A stretch of 64,000 nucleotides of DNA from a virus. Below are positions 8,163-15,890 of the stretch, one piece after another (the stretch's first letter is position 1; every line of letters begins with the position of its first letter). Below the pieces are notes generated by a model, which searched no databases, was not told where the DNA came from, and worked only from the letters and a program-made list of their open reading frames with translations. The stretch is from the IMG/VR virus record IMGVR_UViG_3300045976_000088, positions 1-64,000 of that record; one strand, given 5' to 3'. Both the position numbers and the translations under genes were made by a program.

Positions 8163-8722
8163 GATCCTGTGCTCCCAAAGCCGCCAGTGCCGCGCGGCGT
8201 ATCGCTGAGCTCGTCGGATTCCTCGATCACCACGTCTGGCAATTTCAGCAGCATGGCCTGCGCGATGCGATCGCCGTCTTTGACGACGAGCTCGCGATGC
8301 GTGTCTGAAGTCAGGCGCACACCCACCTCGCCTCTGTAGTCGCTGTCGATCACACCGACGCAGTTCGCCAGGCGGATGTCGTGCTTGAAGCCGTGGCCCG
8401 AGCGGCTGAAGATCAGCATCACGTGCCCCTGTGGTACCTCGAACGCGAGGCCGGTAGCGAACGTGGCCGCTTTGACGGACCCACCCATGGTGATCGGTTC
8501 GCTGCGCGGCTCACACACGCGCAGGTCGAAGCAGGCCGACCCGTCGGTGGCGCGCTCCGGGAGCCTTGCTTCGGGACGCAAGCGCTTGACGCGCAGCACA
8601 GGGCGCGGATCCGCCCATTCTTCCCCACGCTTGAACTGCGTCGTCTCCTGCAGCGCTGGATCGTCCTCACCGTTGTTTCCCGTGATGTGGCTATCGAGCT
8701 CGCCGCGTTCGCGTTGGTTCAT
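8159..8722 (-). CDS. dut: dUTP diphosphatase (trimeric dUTPase)
   Basis: 187 residues from ATG 8722, with GGAGG just upstream. All five dUTPase motifs are visible in order: ACFDLR, FSRSGHG, GVIDSDYRGEV (catalytic Asp), GDRIAQAML and the C-terminal RGTGGFGSTG. It hydrolyses dUTP to dUMP, keeping uracil out of replicating phage DNA and feeding dTMP synthesis. An N-terminal extension of about 45 residues is unusual for the family. Confidence 0.95.
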   Translation of the reverse strand: MNQRERGELDSHITGNNGEDDPALQETTQFKRGEEWADPRPVLRVKRLRPEARLPERATDGSACFDLRVCEPRSEPITMGGSVKAATFATGLAFEVPQGHVMLIFSRSGHGFKHDIRLANCVGVIDSDYRGEVGVRLTSDTHRELVVKDGDRIAQAMLLKLPDVVIEESDELSDTPRGTGGFGSTGS

Positions 8723-8962
8723 TCATTCCTCCAGGTTCGCCGGTGCGGCCGGCAGCAGTCCGAGCCGAGCTTCCTCGGCTTTGTCGCGCTTGGGCAGGGG
8801 TGCCCAAGCGATGAAAGAGTGCCCGTAGGGGCCTTGCCAGTTCCCGATCGTGGCCGTGCGGCCGACGGTCAGCAGCAGCACCTTTGCGTCGGTGCGCTTG
8901 GGCACCTCGTAGCGCCAGCCGAGGGCGTCGGCGGGCGCGGCAATGTAGGCTTGGTCGCTCAT
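8723..8962 (-). CDS. small hypothetical protein
   Basis: 79 residues from ATG 8962, which overlaps the upstream stop by ATGA. It contains GWRYEVPKRTDAKVLLLTVG and GPYGHSFIAWAPLPKR, suggesting a compact beta fold. No family recognised. Its stop abuts the dUTPase start, whose ribosome site lies inside this gene. Confidence 0.65.
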   Translation of the reverse strand: MSDQAYIAAPADALGWRYEVPKRTDAKVLLLTVGRTATIGNWQGPYGHSFIAWAPLPKRDKAEEARLGLLPAAPANLEE

Positions 8963-9234
8963 GTCGTTTGCGCGGTCTTCGCGCGCTGCAGTCGCAGCGC
9001 ATGCAAGCGCCGCAGGTCTTCGATGATCCGATCGGCCGCAGCGTTGCCGCGGTACTGCCGGATGCCATTCTTCAGCACGACGTCGCCCTTGATGCCACCG
9101 AGGACGCCGTTCACGTGCGCGCGCCTGGCCTGCGCGTTGGGGAAGTCGTCGAGGATCGAGCGGACTTCGCAATCGTGGCGCCAGGCCTCGCTGTCAGCCG
9201 GCACGTCCTCTCCGGTGAGTTCGCAGATGGGCAT
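8959..9234 (-). CDS. hypothetical protein
   Basis: 91 residues from ATG 9234. It begins MPICELTGEDVPADSEAW and has the conserved-looking stretch HVNGVLGGIKGD, seen in other phage proteins of unknown function. Coupled downstream by ATGA and upstream by a 2-base gap. Confidence 0.65.
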   Translation of the reverse strand: MPICELTGEDVPADSEAWRHDCEVRSILDDFPNAQARRAHVNGVLGGIKGDVVLKNGIRQYRGNAAADRIIEDLRRLHALRLQRAKTAQTT

Positions 9235-9236
9235 TG

Positions 9237-9440
9237 TCAGCTGCGCAGGTAGTCCCAGCAGGCCCGCCAGGACGCCCACAGGTCATTGACTCGTTTGTCG
9301 ATGTAGCGTCCCTCGCCGGGGTCTAGGATTTTTTTGCGCCTCTTGGTGAAGTCAAGACCCCAGTTGAGGATTCGCCAGTATTTCTCGAAGGCCTTCATGC
9401 AGGCCTTGAATTCTTCTTTGTCCTCGGTGGCGTGTTTCAC
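9237..9440 (-). CDS. small hypothetical protein
   Basis: 67 residues. The GTG start at 9440 overlaps the helicase stop by GTGA. Strongly basic and aromatic (FEKYWRILNWGLDFTKRRKK, WASWRACWDYL), so it is a candidate nucleic-acid or helicase partner; that role is only suggested by position. Confidence 0.65.
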   Translation of the reverse strand: MKHATEDKEEFKACMKAFEKYWRILNWGLDFTKRRKKILDPGEGRYIDKRVNDLWASWRACWDYLRS

Positions 9441-10543
9441 ATCAGCACCTTCACCCTTTCTGCCGCGCGCGTGACCGCGGTGTAGAGCCATTGGTCAGAT
9501 GTCTCGCGGAACACCATGCTCTCATCGAAGATGAGCACGTCGTCCCATTGTGAACCTTGTGCCTTATGACACGTGGCGGCCCACGCCCAATCGAACTCCT
9601 CGAAGCGCTTGCGAACGCGCCAATCCATGTTGTTCTTCGGGTCGCCTCCGAAGAACTCCAGGTGCGTATCGACCTTCAAGCCGTCGCCTAGCCCGTCGAT
9701 CGAGTCGATCACCAGCTTGATGCGCTCGGGGTGCCCGCTGACGTCCTTGGCAATCCACTGGCTTCCGTTGAGCAGGCCGACCAGCTTGTTGTTCTTCAGG
9801 CACATCAGTCGCTCGCCGACCATCGGCAGCTTGTCGGTGTAGCCCTTGAGCTCGCGGATGCGGCGGTTGAGCGTGTTGCGGGTCTTGTTCAGCCCCACCA
9901 GCACCTGGTCGGCGCCGAGCGCGTGCTGCGCGAGCTCGTCGCGCGGCACGTCGGTGCGCCGGCACACCCAGCTATCACCGTACTGACCCACGGCGAGGCC
10001 GCGACCCTCGCGGATGTCCATCGACATGCGAATGATCGGGTTGTCCTGCGCCTGCCGGTGGATCTCGTCGAGCAGGATGTCGGGAGCGCAACCGGTGAAG
10101 AACCCCTCTCCGTTGATCGGCGGCAGTTGGAACGGGTCGCCCAGCACCAACACCTTAGTGCCGAAGCTCAGCACGTCACCGCCAAGATCGGGTCCGACCA
10201 TCGACACCTCGTCGACGATCAGCAGCCGCACGCCGGACAGCGGGCCGTCGTGGTTGAGGACGAACGTCACCTCGCCGGTGTCTTCGTTCTCCTGCGGCTT
10301 GTAGCAGAGGCTGTGCAGCGTGCCCGCTCCGTCGCAGCCCTTCTTCTGCAAGACGAGCGCGGCCTTACCCGTGAAGCATCCGAACAGCGCGCCGCCGCCG
10401 ATGTCTTCATTGATCTGCTTGGCGAGCGTGGTCTTGCCTGTGCCTGCGTAGCCAAAGAGGCGGAACACCTGCTGGCTATGTGGGTCTTTGAACCACCGCG
10501 CGATCGCCTTCAGCGCCGCGTCTTGCTTGGGACTCCATTGCAT
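9437..10543 (-). CDS. SF1 DNA helicase, RecD/Dda-like
   Basis: 368 residues from ATG 10543. Walker A GYAGTGKTT at about 30-38, Walker B LLIVDEVSMV at about 110, motif III GDPFQLPP, and the C-terminal UvrD-like box with ATCHKAQGSQWD and TAVTRAAERV. This motif set marks an SF1B 5'-3' helicase like T4 Dda or RecD2, used in replication restart or recombination. It is compact, with no added nuclease domain. Confidence 0.88.
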   Translation of the reverse strand: MQWSPKQDAALKAIARWFKDPHSQQVFRLFGYAGTGKTTLAKQINEDIGGGALFGCFTGKAALVLQKKGCDGAGTLHSLCYKPQENEDTGEVTFVLNHDGPLSGVRLLIVDEVSMVGPDLGGDVLSFGTKVLVLGDPFQLPPINGEGFFTGCAPDILLDEIHRQAQDNPIIRMSMDIREGRGLAVGQYGDSWVCRRTDVPRDELAQHALGADQVLVGLNKTRNTLNRRIRELKGYTDKLPMVGERLMCLKNNKLVGLLNGSQWIAKDVSGHPERIKLVIDSIDGLGDGLKVDTHLEFFGGDPKNNMDWRVRKRFEEFDWAWAATCHKAQGSQWDDVLIFDESMVFRETSDQWLYTAVTRAAERVKVLM

Positions 10544-10559
10544 ACACTCTTTCGTTGGG

Positions 10560-11162
10560 TCACGACTTGGGGCCGTACAGCGCGGTGAAGGCCTCGACGT
10601 CTACCTGCGCGACGCGGACATGCGCGCGATCCTTCCCGCGCCAGCTAACGCTGTGCTGCAGCCCGGGCAGCGTGAATGCTGCCTCCCACTCATCGCTGTT
10701 CCAATGCGCGCCGATGCAGGGGCCTGCGTAGGCGTGGATGACAGAGATGGTCTCCGGGTACTTAGCTAGCACCATCTCGACCACGGCTACCTTGCCGGCT
10801 TCGCGCTCTCGTTCCGCAGCGAAGTCGATCGCCTGGCAACGTGCGCAGCACCATGCGCGCGTGCCGACGCACACCGGCTGCTTCTCGAAGAAGAATCCCT
10901 CGTCGTCTTGGCCTTCTTCGTTCCATTCTTCTTGAATGCGCTCGCTGCAGCCGTGGCACTCAAGCCACCAGCCCGCGTCGAGCAGTGCTTGCGCCGGCAC
11001 CGGTCCTGGCGCGTACTGGTCGAACTCCGGTGCGCGCCGGCAGGTGTCGACGGTCGACCAGTCGCCGCCGAGCTCAAGGCCGCCTTCGCGGCGCGCGGCC
11101 GCGTTGCTGTTGGCGAAGACGACGATCCCGCCCTCATCGTCCTGGACGCTGTATGCCTTCAA
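10560..11162 (-). CDS. hypothetical cysteine-containing protein
   Basis: 200 residues from TTG 11162, chosen because GGAGAG lies about 7 bases upstream. Two Cys pairs (ECHGCSE and CCARCQAID) could bind zinc. The C-terminal third (AYAGPCIGAHWNSDEWEAAF) resembles no family I know. It is the gene before the helicase in the minus operon. Confidence 0.6.
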   Translation of the reverse strand: MKAYSVQDDEGGIVVFANSNAAARREGGLELGGDWSTVDTCRRAPEFDQYAPGPVPAQALLDAGWWLECHGCSERIQEEWNEEGQDDEGFFFEKQPVCVGTRAWCCARCQAIDFAAEREREAGKVAVVEMVLAKYPETISVIHAYAGPCIGAHWNSDEWEAAFTLPGLQHSVSWRGKDRAHVRVAQVDVEAFTALYGPKS

Positions 11163-11211
11163 GGTTCTCTCCGAATCAGAAGCGGCGGGGTTGTGGCCCC
11201 GCCGCGCTCTG

Positions 11212-11415
11212 TCACTTCCGATACTCGCTCGTGCTCTCCACGGTTCGGCGGTCTTCCCAGTCGACTAGCTCGTCGAGTGGGTACAGCACGCGGCCTCCGC
11301 ACCTGGTGAACTTCGGTCCTGTGCCGAGATACCGCCAGTTTGCGAGGGTGCGGACGCTAACGCGGCCGTTCCATCGCGCTGACACCTGGTCAGGTGTCAG
11401 GTAGGTGCGATTCAG
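11212..11415 (-). CDS. small MerR/excisionase-like HTH protein with no standard start codon
   Basis: Reading back from TGA (11214-11212) gives YLTPDQVSARW, SVRTLANWRYLG, TGPKFTRCGGRVLYPL and DELVDWEDRR: the typical helix-turn-helix of phage Xis/AlpA-like proteins. The frame between stops has no ATG and no GTG or TTG before the HTH. CTG at 11415 is the only reasonable start (67 residues). A GTG lower down (about 11391) would cut into helix 1. The gene may use CTG, or have lost its start. Confidence 0.55.
   Translation of the reverse strand: MNRTYLTPDQVSARWNGRVSVRTLANWRYLGTGPKFTRCGGRVLYPLDELVDWEDRRTVESTSEYRK
11381..11398. repeat. 18-bp inverted repeat over the start of the HTH gene
   Basis: GACACCTG-GT-CAGGTGTC is a perfect inverted repeat with 8-bp arms, located inside the first codons of the HTH gene. 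It could be an operator bound by the protein itself or an mRNA hairpin limiting translation. Confidence 0.6.
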
Positions 11416-11464
11416 CCAACACCAGCCCGGCGCGAGGCCTGCTGGAAGTCAAAACATAGCAACA

Positions 11465-12550
11465 TCAGAACACGTCCTCGCTCTGACCCGCCGCCTCTGC
11501 CGATGGTGCAGCGGGCGGCGCGGGAGGCGCACTATCTTCGACCTGCTGCTGCGCGTCTTTTGCGGCGCTGCTATCGGATTCCGCCTGCTTGCTCGCGCGA
11601 GGCGCGGGCGCAGGTTTCGGTGCACTCGCCTTCGGCGCAGGAGCGGGCGCCGGTGCCGTAGCAGCATTGGCCTTCGCCTGCTGCGTGAGAGCGGCTGCCG
11701 TATTGGCGGTCGCGATCGCGTTGGGGTCGGGGATCTCGAAGTATTCCGACGGCTTCGCGCCTTCCTTCAGCGCGTTGAAGATGCCCACCAGGTCGGCGAG
11801 CTCGTCCACCGTGGTCGTGTCGAGCTTGTGGCTCAGTTTCGCCTCCAGGTGCGCGACCTGAACGCCGAAGCGGCCAAACGCCTGCACCATGTCGTTGATG
11901 CGTTGGCTGATCGGCTTGTCGTTTCCGCCCGCCAGCGTGCGCTTGCAAGCCTCCTGGCCTGCCATCACGAGGCCCTTGGGCAGCAGCGCCAGGATGCGGC
12001 CGCGCATCTGCTTGCTGGCGACGTTGGCGATGCGGTTGTCGATGTCGGCCTGGTCGCGCAGCACCTTCGGGCCGTTCTTGGTGTCGACCACGTGCTCGAC
12101 GGTCAGCTGGCGGACGGAGTGGTTGCCCTTCTCCGTGTCCCATGCGTACACCTCGATCACGCTGCGCCCCTTGTCGCGCGACAGTTCACGGTGGCCGAAC
12201 TCGAAGTTGCCGTAGCAGCGCGCCGCCTCCTCGGCGAAGCGGATCGACGGGCCGCTGCCGCGGTTCGGCACGGCGTAGAACGCCACCGCGGCGAACTCGG
12301 GGATCTTGCAGGCCTCCATGAAGTCGGCCATCGCCTGCGTCATGCTGCGCGGGAACTTGCGGGCCAGCAGCTGCTTGCCCTGGGCCTCGGCGATCGCGCG
12401 CTGCGACTCGATCTCGACGACGGCCGCATTCACGCCTGAGCCGGCCTGCTGCATGCGCTCGAAGGGATTCGCTGCAACGACGGGCGCCGCCGGCGGCAAA
12501 ACATCGACCTGTGCGTTGGCCGGATGGTTGGGGTCCATGATGTCGTTCAT
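11465..12550 (-). CDS. phage recombination-associated protein (possible RecT-like annealing function)
   Basis: 361 residues from ATG 12550, with a GAGAGAG ribosome site. The core about 40-250 includes FMEACKIPEFAAVAFYAVPN, GPSIRFAEEAARCYGNFEFG, SVIEVYAWDTEKGN, ANVASKQMRGRILALLPKG and CKRTLAGGND. This pattern recurs in phage proteins encoded near RecE-like nucleases. The C-terminal 110 residues are a low-complexity Ala/Pro/Lys tail. Annealing activity is inferred from the partner nuclease at 15887-16747 and from SSB, not from a recognised RecT motif. Confidence 0.5.
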   Translation of the reverse strand: MNDIMDPNHPANAQVDVLPPAAPVVAANPFERMQQAGSGVNAAVVEIESQRAIAEAQGKQLLARKFPRSMTQAMADFMEACKIPEFAAVAFYAVPNRGSGPSIRFAEEAARCYGNFEFGHRELSRDKGRSVIEVYAWDTEKGNHSVRQLTVEHVVDTKNGPKVLRDQADIDNRIANVASKQMRGRILALLPKGLVMAGQEACKRTLAGGNDKPISQRINDMVQAFGRFGVQVAHLEAKLSHKLDTTTVDELADLVGIFNALKEGAKPSEYFEIPDPNAIATANTAAALTQQAKANAATAPAPAPAPKASAPKPAPAPRASKQAESDSSAAKDAQQQVEDSAPPAPPAAPSAEAAGQSEDVF

Positions 12551-12579
12551 GTGCTTGGTTCTCTCTCGTGGTGGCTTGA

Positions 12580-13140
12580 TCAGTGCTGGGTGCTGGTGGA
12601 CGCCTTGTTGGCTTCCTCCATTTTCGCGAGCACATGTTCGGTGATGATCTGCAGGCCCGTCAGGTAGCTGTTCACGATGGCCTGGTTGCCGGCGACGTAC
12701 ACCAGCGCGCCAGCGGGCTGGCCGGTGGTTGCATCGACGATCGTTTGCGCAGCGCAGAGCTCGTGCGACGACGCCATGAACGACGCGATCAGTTCGAGCG
12801 GCGCCTGCATGACGTCCTTGGCGGACGGCTGCGCGACTTCGGTGCGCTCGTCGACCAGGCTGTACTCGCCGATGCTCCACTCCAGCACCGGAGGCTTGAA
12901 GGCCACCAGTCTGCCGTGCTTCTTCATCACGTCATCGACGTCCATGTTGTTGAGCAACCAGTCGCGCACCTGGTAGCCGTCATCGAACAGTTCGGTCGTG
13001 TCGACCTTGGCCTCGTCGAGCGTCTTGAACTCGTCCGGGCAGTGCATGAGGTAGTAGGCGGCGCGATCGTTGACGATGATTTCGGTGGGCAACTCGAACA
13101 CGTGCCCGCTCGGCAGAGCGAACTGGATGTAGGGCTTCAT
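12580..13140 (-). CDS. hypothetical protein
   Basis: 186 residues from ATG 13140, with CAGGAG 6 bases upstream. Acidic, with segments FALPSGHVFELPTEIIVND and LLNNMDVDDVMKKHGRLVAF; the C-terminal part has a helical stretch that may oligomerise. No family recognised. It lies between the SMC-like ATPase and the recombination protein. Confidence 0.65.
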   Translation of the reverse strand: MKPYIQFALPSGHVFELPTEIIVNDRAAYYLMHCPDEFKTLDEAKVDTTELFDDGYQVRDWLLNNMDVDDVMKKHGRLVAFKPPVLEWSIGEYSLVDERTEVAQPSAKDVMQAPLELIASFMASSHELCAAQTIVDATTGQPAGALVYVAGNQAIVNSYLTGLQIITEHVLAKMEEANKASTSTQH

Positions 13141-13162
13141 GATGCTCCTGGTTGGTGGTTGA

Positions 13163-13178
13163 TGATTATATTTGATCA
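13163..13178. promoter_or_regulatory. operator-like site TGATT-ATATTT-GATCA
   Basis: One member of the TGATC-N6-GATCA family, with one mismatch in the left half-site. It spans the stop codon of the SMC-like gene and the gap before the 12580-13140 gene, where an internal promoter would be expected. Confidence 0.5.
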
Positions 13179-14468
13179 GCCGGCCGTGGCGATCTTGAAC
13201 GGTTCATCCGTGACGCGCGTCACGAACAGCTGCAGCCCGGCGGCGGCCGCGCCCTTGCGCAGTTCATCGCGGCTGTCCTTGTCGAGCGATTCGAGACGGT
13301 CGACGCATGCGATCGCCAGGTCGCCGGCGCGCAGCTTCGCCACCTCGACGGCAATCTGAACCTGCTGCGCCGTGTTGAGCCGGTCGAGCGGCACGCCGTC
13401 GCGGAACACCTCGCCGTCTCGCACCTCCAGGCCAGGAATCGGCAGAGATTGCAGGAGCTCGCCCTTGTAGGCCTCCAGCGCCTCCAGCGCCGCCGTCTGG
13501 CGGTCGGCGTCAGCCTGAAGCGCCTCGGCTTCCTTCTCCAGCTTGGCGATGGTCTCCAGCGCACCGGCGCGCTTTGCTACCGCATCGCGGTTCGCGCGCA
13601 GTGTGGTGAGGGCGGCCGTCTTCGGCCCCGTGGTGTCGGTGTAGGTCTTCAGCGCGTTCTCGCGCGCCGCGGCGGCCCGCTGAGACTGCGTGTCGAGCCC
13701 AGCCTTCACTTCGTCGATCTGCCGCTGCGCCTCGGCGCGGATCTCGTCGATCTTCTTCTGCGCCTCGTCGCGGAGGCCGCTGAGCTTGGCGTCGATCTTC
13801 TGCAGCGTCGTGTCGCGCGCCGCGGCCGCAGCCGCAATCTCAGCCTCCAGCGACGCCTCGTCGCCTTCCACGCCGCCGGGCGCCTCGGGCATGGCCTGGC
13901 GCAGCTGGCTGATCGTGGCTTCCTTCTCCTTCACCGCGCGGTTCGTGCCGGTGCGATCGTCGTAGACCTGCTTGCGCACGGTCTCGATCACTTCCAGCGC
14001 GTGGCGCTCGGCGAGCGCTGAAGCGTCGATCCCGGTGATTTTCGTCAGGCGCTCGGGGTCCGCAGTCAGCGGCATCGCGTCGAGCAGCACGCGCACGCGC
14101 TCCTTCGGCTTGGCGAGCAGGAAATCGACTGGGTTCACCGACAGCACGTCAGCCAGGCCCTGGATCACTTCGGCCGGCTTCGCCAGAGCCTTGCCGTCCG
14201 CTCCCTTCACCGTGGTGCGCGCGCCGGCCTGGCTGACGGCCTTGCGGATTGTGGTGCCGTCATCGAGCACCAGCACCACCTCGCCGCGCTCTGCGCCCTT
14301 GCGCAGCAGCGTGGCGTCTTCGCCGACGCCGAGCGCGGCCTTGATCGCTTCCAGCACGCTGGTCTTGCCGGTGCCGTTGGTGCCGCTGATCTGCGTGTAG
14401 CCCTTGGGTGTGAGCTCAAGATCCTCGATGCCGAGGATGTTGGAGATTTGGATTTTGGAGATGCGCAT
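13176..14468 (-). CDS. SMC/RecN-like AAA ATPase
   Basis: 430 residues from ATG 14468; an ATG at 14495 would overlap the upstream gene. The N-terminus ISKIQISNILGIEDLELTPK with Walker A SGTNGTGKTSVLEAI is typical of RecF/SbcC/RecN heads. A coiled coil spans about 195-330 (Ala/Glu/Gln/Lys-rich). The C-terminal lobe has QQVQIAVEVAKLRAG (signature-like) and LAIACVDRLESLD (Walker B). A short hinge-less SMC, probably acting with the nearby nuclease in phage recombination. Confidence 0.82.
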   Translation of the reverse strand: MRISKIQISNILGIEDLELTPKGYTQISGTNGTGKTSVLEAIKAALGVGEDATLLRKGAERGEVVLVLDDGTTIRKAVSQAGARTTVKGADGKALAKPAEVIQGLADVLSVNPVDFLLAKPKERVRVLLDAMPLTADPERLTKITGIDASALAERHALEVIETVRKQVYDDRTGTNRAVKEKEATISQLRQAMPEAPGGVEGDEASLEAEIAAAAAARDTTLQKIDAKLSGLRDEAQKKIDEIRAEAQRQIDEVKAGLDTQSQRAAAARENALKTYTDTTGPKTAALTTLRANRDAVAKRAGALETIAKLEKEAEALQADADRQTAALEALEAYKGELLQSLPIPGLEVRDGEVFRDGVPLDRLNTAQQVQIAVEVAKLRAGDLAIACVDRLESLDKDSRDELRKGAAAAGLQLFVTRVTDEPFKIATAG

Positions 14469-14481
14469 GGTGTTCCAGTAG

Positions 14482-14979
14482 TTATGCCGCCGCACGGCGC
14501 AACACCGGCACCACGTGCCCGAGCTTGCTGCGCTCCAGCGCTGCGACGTTGGAGATGCCGTAGGCGACCAAGCAAATCGGTGCCCCGGAATTGAAAGGCG
14601 CCCTTGCGCCGTCGACGTAGTGGAAATGCGGCCGACCTTCGATGAACAGCACCGCGTCGGCCGCGCCCCATACGCATTCGTAGAACATCGACGTCTCGGT
14701 GCGAGCCGGAATCAGCGCGATGCCGTTTCCGTGGCCCACCATGCGGCGCAGCCAGTGCACGGCTTCGCGACCGAACGGCGGGTTGCACCACACGCGACCG
14801 ACCCAAGCCTGCGCCAGGCCGTTGTCCTCGATCGTGTAGTGCTTCGCTGCGGTCTCCCATGGACGGGCGATCGGCGCGCATGGATCGAGATCGAAGCTGC
14901 CAAGCGCTCGAAGAATCTCGGGCGGCGTCAGCCACTCGTCGTTCTTCATGCGGGCGGATTGGTGAGCGGACAGGCCCAT
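14482..14979 (-). CDS. DNA N6-adenine methyltransferase (Dam-type, phage family)
   Basis: 165 residues from ATG 14979. DEWLTPPEILRALGSFDLDPCA followed by WCNPPFGREAV: the N-P-P-F box is the catalytic motif of adenine methylases, and the family is the short phage Dam type. It would methylate adenines in phage DNA, protecting against restriction or marking DNA. Compact and lacking a clear target-recognition domain, as usual here. Confidence 0.85.
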   Translation of the reverse strand: MGLSAHQSARMKNDEWLTPPEILRALGSFDLDPCAPIARPWETAAKHYTIEDNGLAQAWVGRVWCNPPFGREAVHWLRRMVGHGNGIALIPARTETSMFYECVWGAADAVLFIEGRPHFHYVDGARAPFNSGAPICLVAYGISNVAALERSKLGHVVPVLRRAAA

Positions 14980-14983
14980 GGTG

Positions 14984-15598
14984 TTAGCGGCCGATTGCGG
15001 CCTGGATGAGTTCGTAAGCCTTCGGCGCGCTGCCCTTGCCTTCGCGCCAGAGCGGAGATTCGCGGTCCATGGCGGCGCAGATTGCCGGCCACGCATCGAC
15101 CAGGCGTGACCACTCTGGCGACAAGTCGCGCATCAAGTGGAAGCGTTCGAGCAGCATAGGGCACTGCGCCAGCAGCAGGCGGCAGCGCGCTACGTCGCTG
15201 GGGTCGTAGGGGTGCGCCTTCGCGTCCCTTTCGTTGCAGATTCGCGCGCCAGTCAGGTGCTGGAACATCGCCTCGCTGCTCATGCCGCGCTCCCCAGTGG
15301 TAAGCCATTCCACGAGTTCTGGCTGCAGGTTCGGGAAGCGCTGCTTGGTGCGCGCCACTGCTGATGGAGCGAGGAGCGACTTCAGAAGATCGAGATCGGC
15401 GCGCAGGCCGAATGCGAAGTTCGCGCCTGCCATGCTAGCCACAGTCGGATCGACGACAGCATTGCGCGGAGCCAGCTTCGTCAGCACGGTCATCGCGCTG
15501 AGCGGAACGTCGCCGAAGATCAGAATGCAGTTGTCGCGATGGAGGATGCGATACTCGGCGTAGCCGGCTCCTCCGATCAGTGTTGTCTTGTGTGCCAT
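14984..15598 (-). CDS. hypothetical protein
   Basis: 204 residues from ATG 15598. The N-terminal part (KTTLIGGAGYAEYRILHRD) looks like beta strands; the C-terminal half is helical, with ERFHLMRDLSPEWSRLVDAW. No family recognised. It lies between the Dam gene (4-base gap) and a 25-residue membrane peptide. Confidence 0.65.
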   Translation of the reverse strand: MAHKTTLIGGAGYAEYRILHRDNCILIFGDVPLSAMTVLTKLAPRNAVVDPTVASMAGANFAFGLRADLDLLKSLLAPSAVARTKQRFPNLQPELVEWLTTGERGMSSEAMFQHLTGARICNERDAKAHPYDPSDVARCRLLLAQCPMLLERFHLMRDLSPEWSRLVDAWPAICAAMDRESPLWREGKGSAPKAYELIQAAIGR

Positions 15599-15600
15599 GT

Positions 15601-15678
15601 TCAGAGGTAGAGAAAGGAAAGGATCGCCGACAGCCCAGCGAGAAAGATCAGGGTGTCGATAACGTTGCGCCGGCTCAC
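15601..15678 (-). CDS. 25-residue single-pass membrane peptide
   Basis: The GTG at 15678 overlaps the upstream stop by GTGA, and TGA is at 15603-15601. The product is basic at its start (VSRRNVID) followed by one hydrophobic segment (TLIFLAGLSAILSFLYL). Start coupling and the hydrophobic profile make it more likely a gene than chance. Function unknown. Confidence 0.5.
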   Translation of the reverse strand: MSRRNVIDTLIFLAGLSAILSFLYL

Positions 15679-15890
15679 TGCACGAACTCCGCTTCGGGCG
15701 CGACCTGTGGGCCTGCGTGCACGGTGATAAGCAGGTCGCAGCGCGACAGGCAGCCATCGTTGCGCGTGGTCATCGCATCGTGGTCGACGAGCGCCACGTC
15801 GAGCCCATCGGCCGCGTACAGGAACATGAGCTCGCGCGCGAACAACGAACGCCCGCTGCGTGGGCCACCAGTGACGCGGATGTGTTTCAC
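15675..15890 (-). CDS. small P-loop-like protein
   Basis: 71 residues. The GTG at 15890 overlaps the nuclease stop by GTGA. KHIRVTGGPRSGRSLFARE resembles a Walker A loop with Arg in place of the key Lys (GGPRSGRS), followed by a strand DVALVDHDAM that could act as Walker B. Too short for a full NTPase, so either a relic or a nucleotide-binding partner. Interpretation tentative. Confidence 0.5.
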   Translation of the reverse strand: MKHIRVTGGPRSGRSLFARELMFLYAADGLDVALVDHDAMTTRNDGCLSRCDLLITVHAGPQVAPEAEFVQ

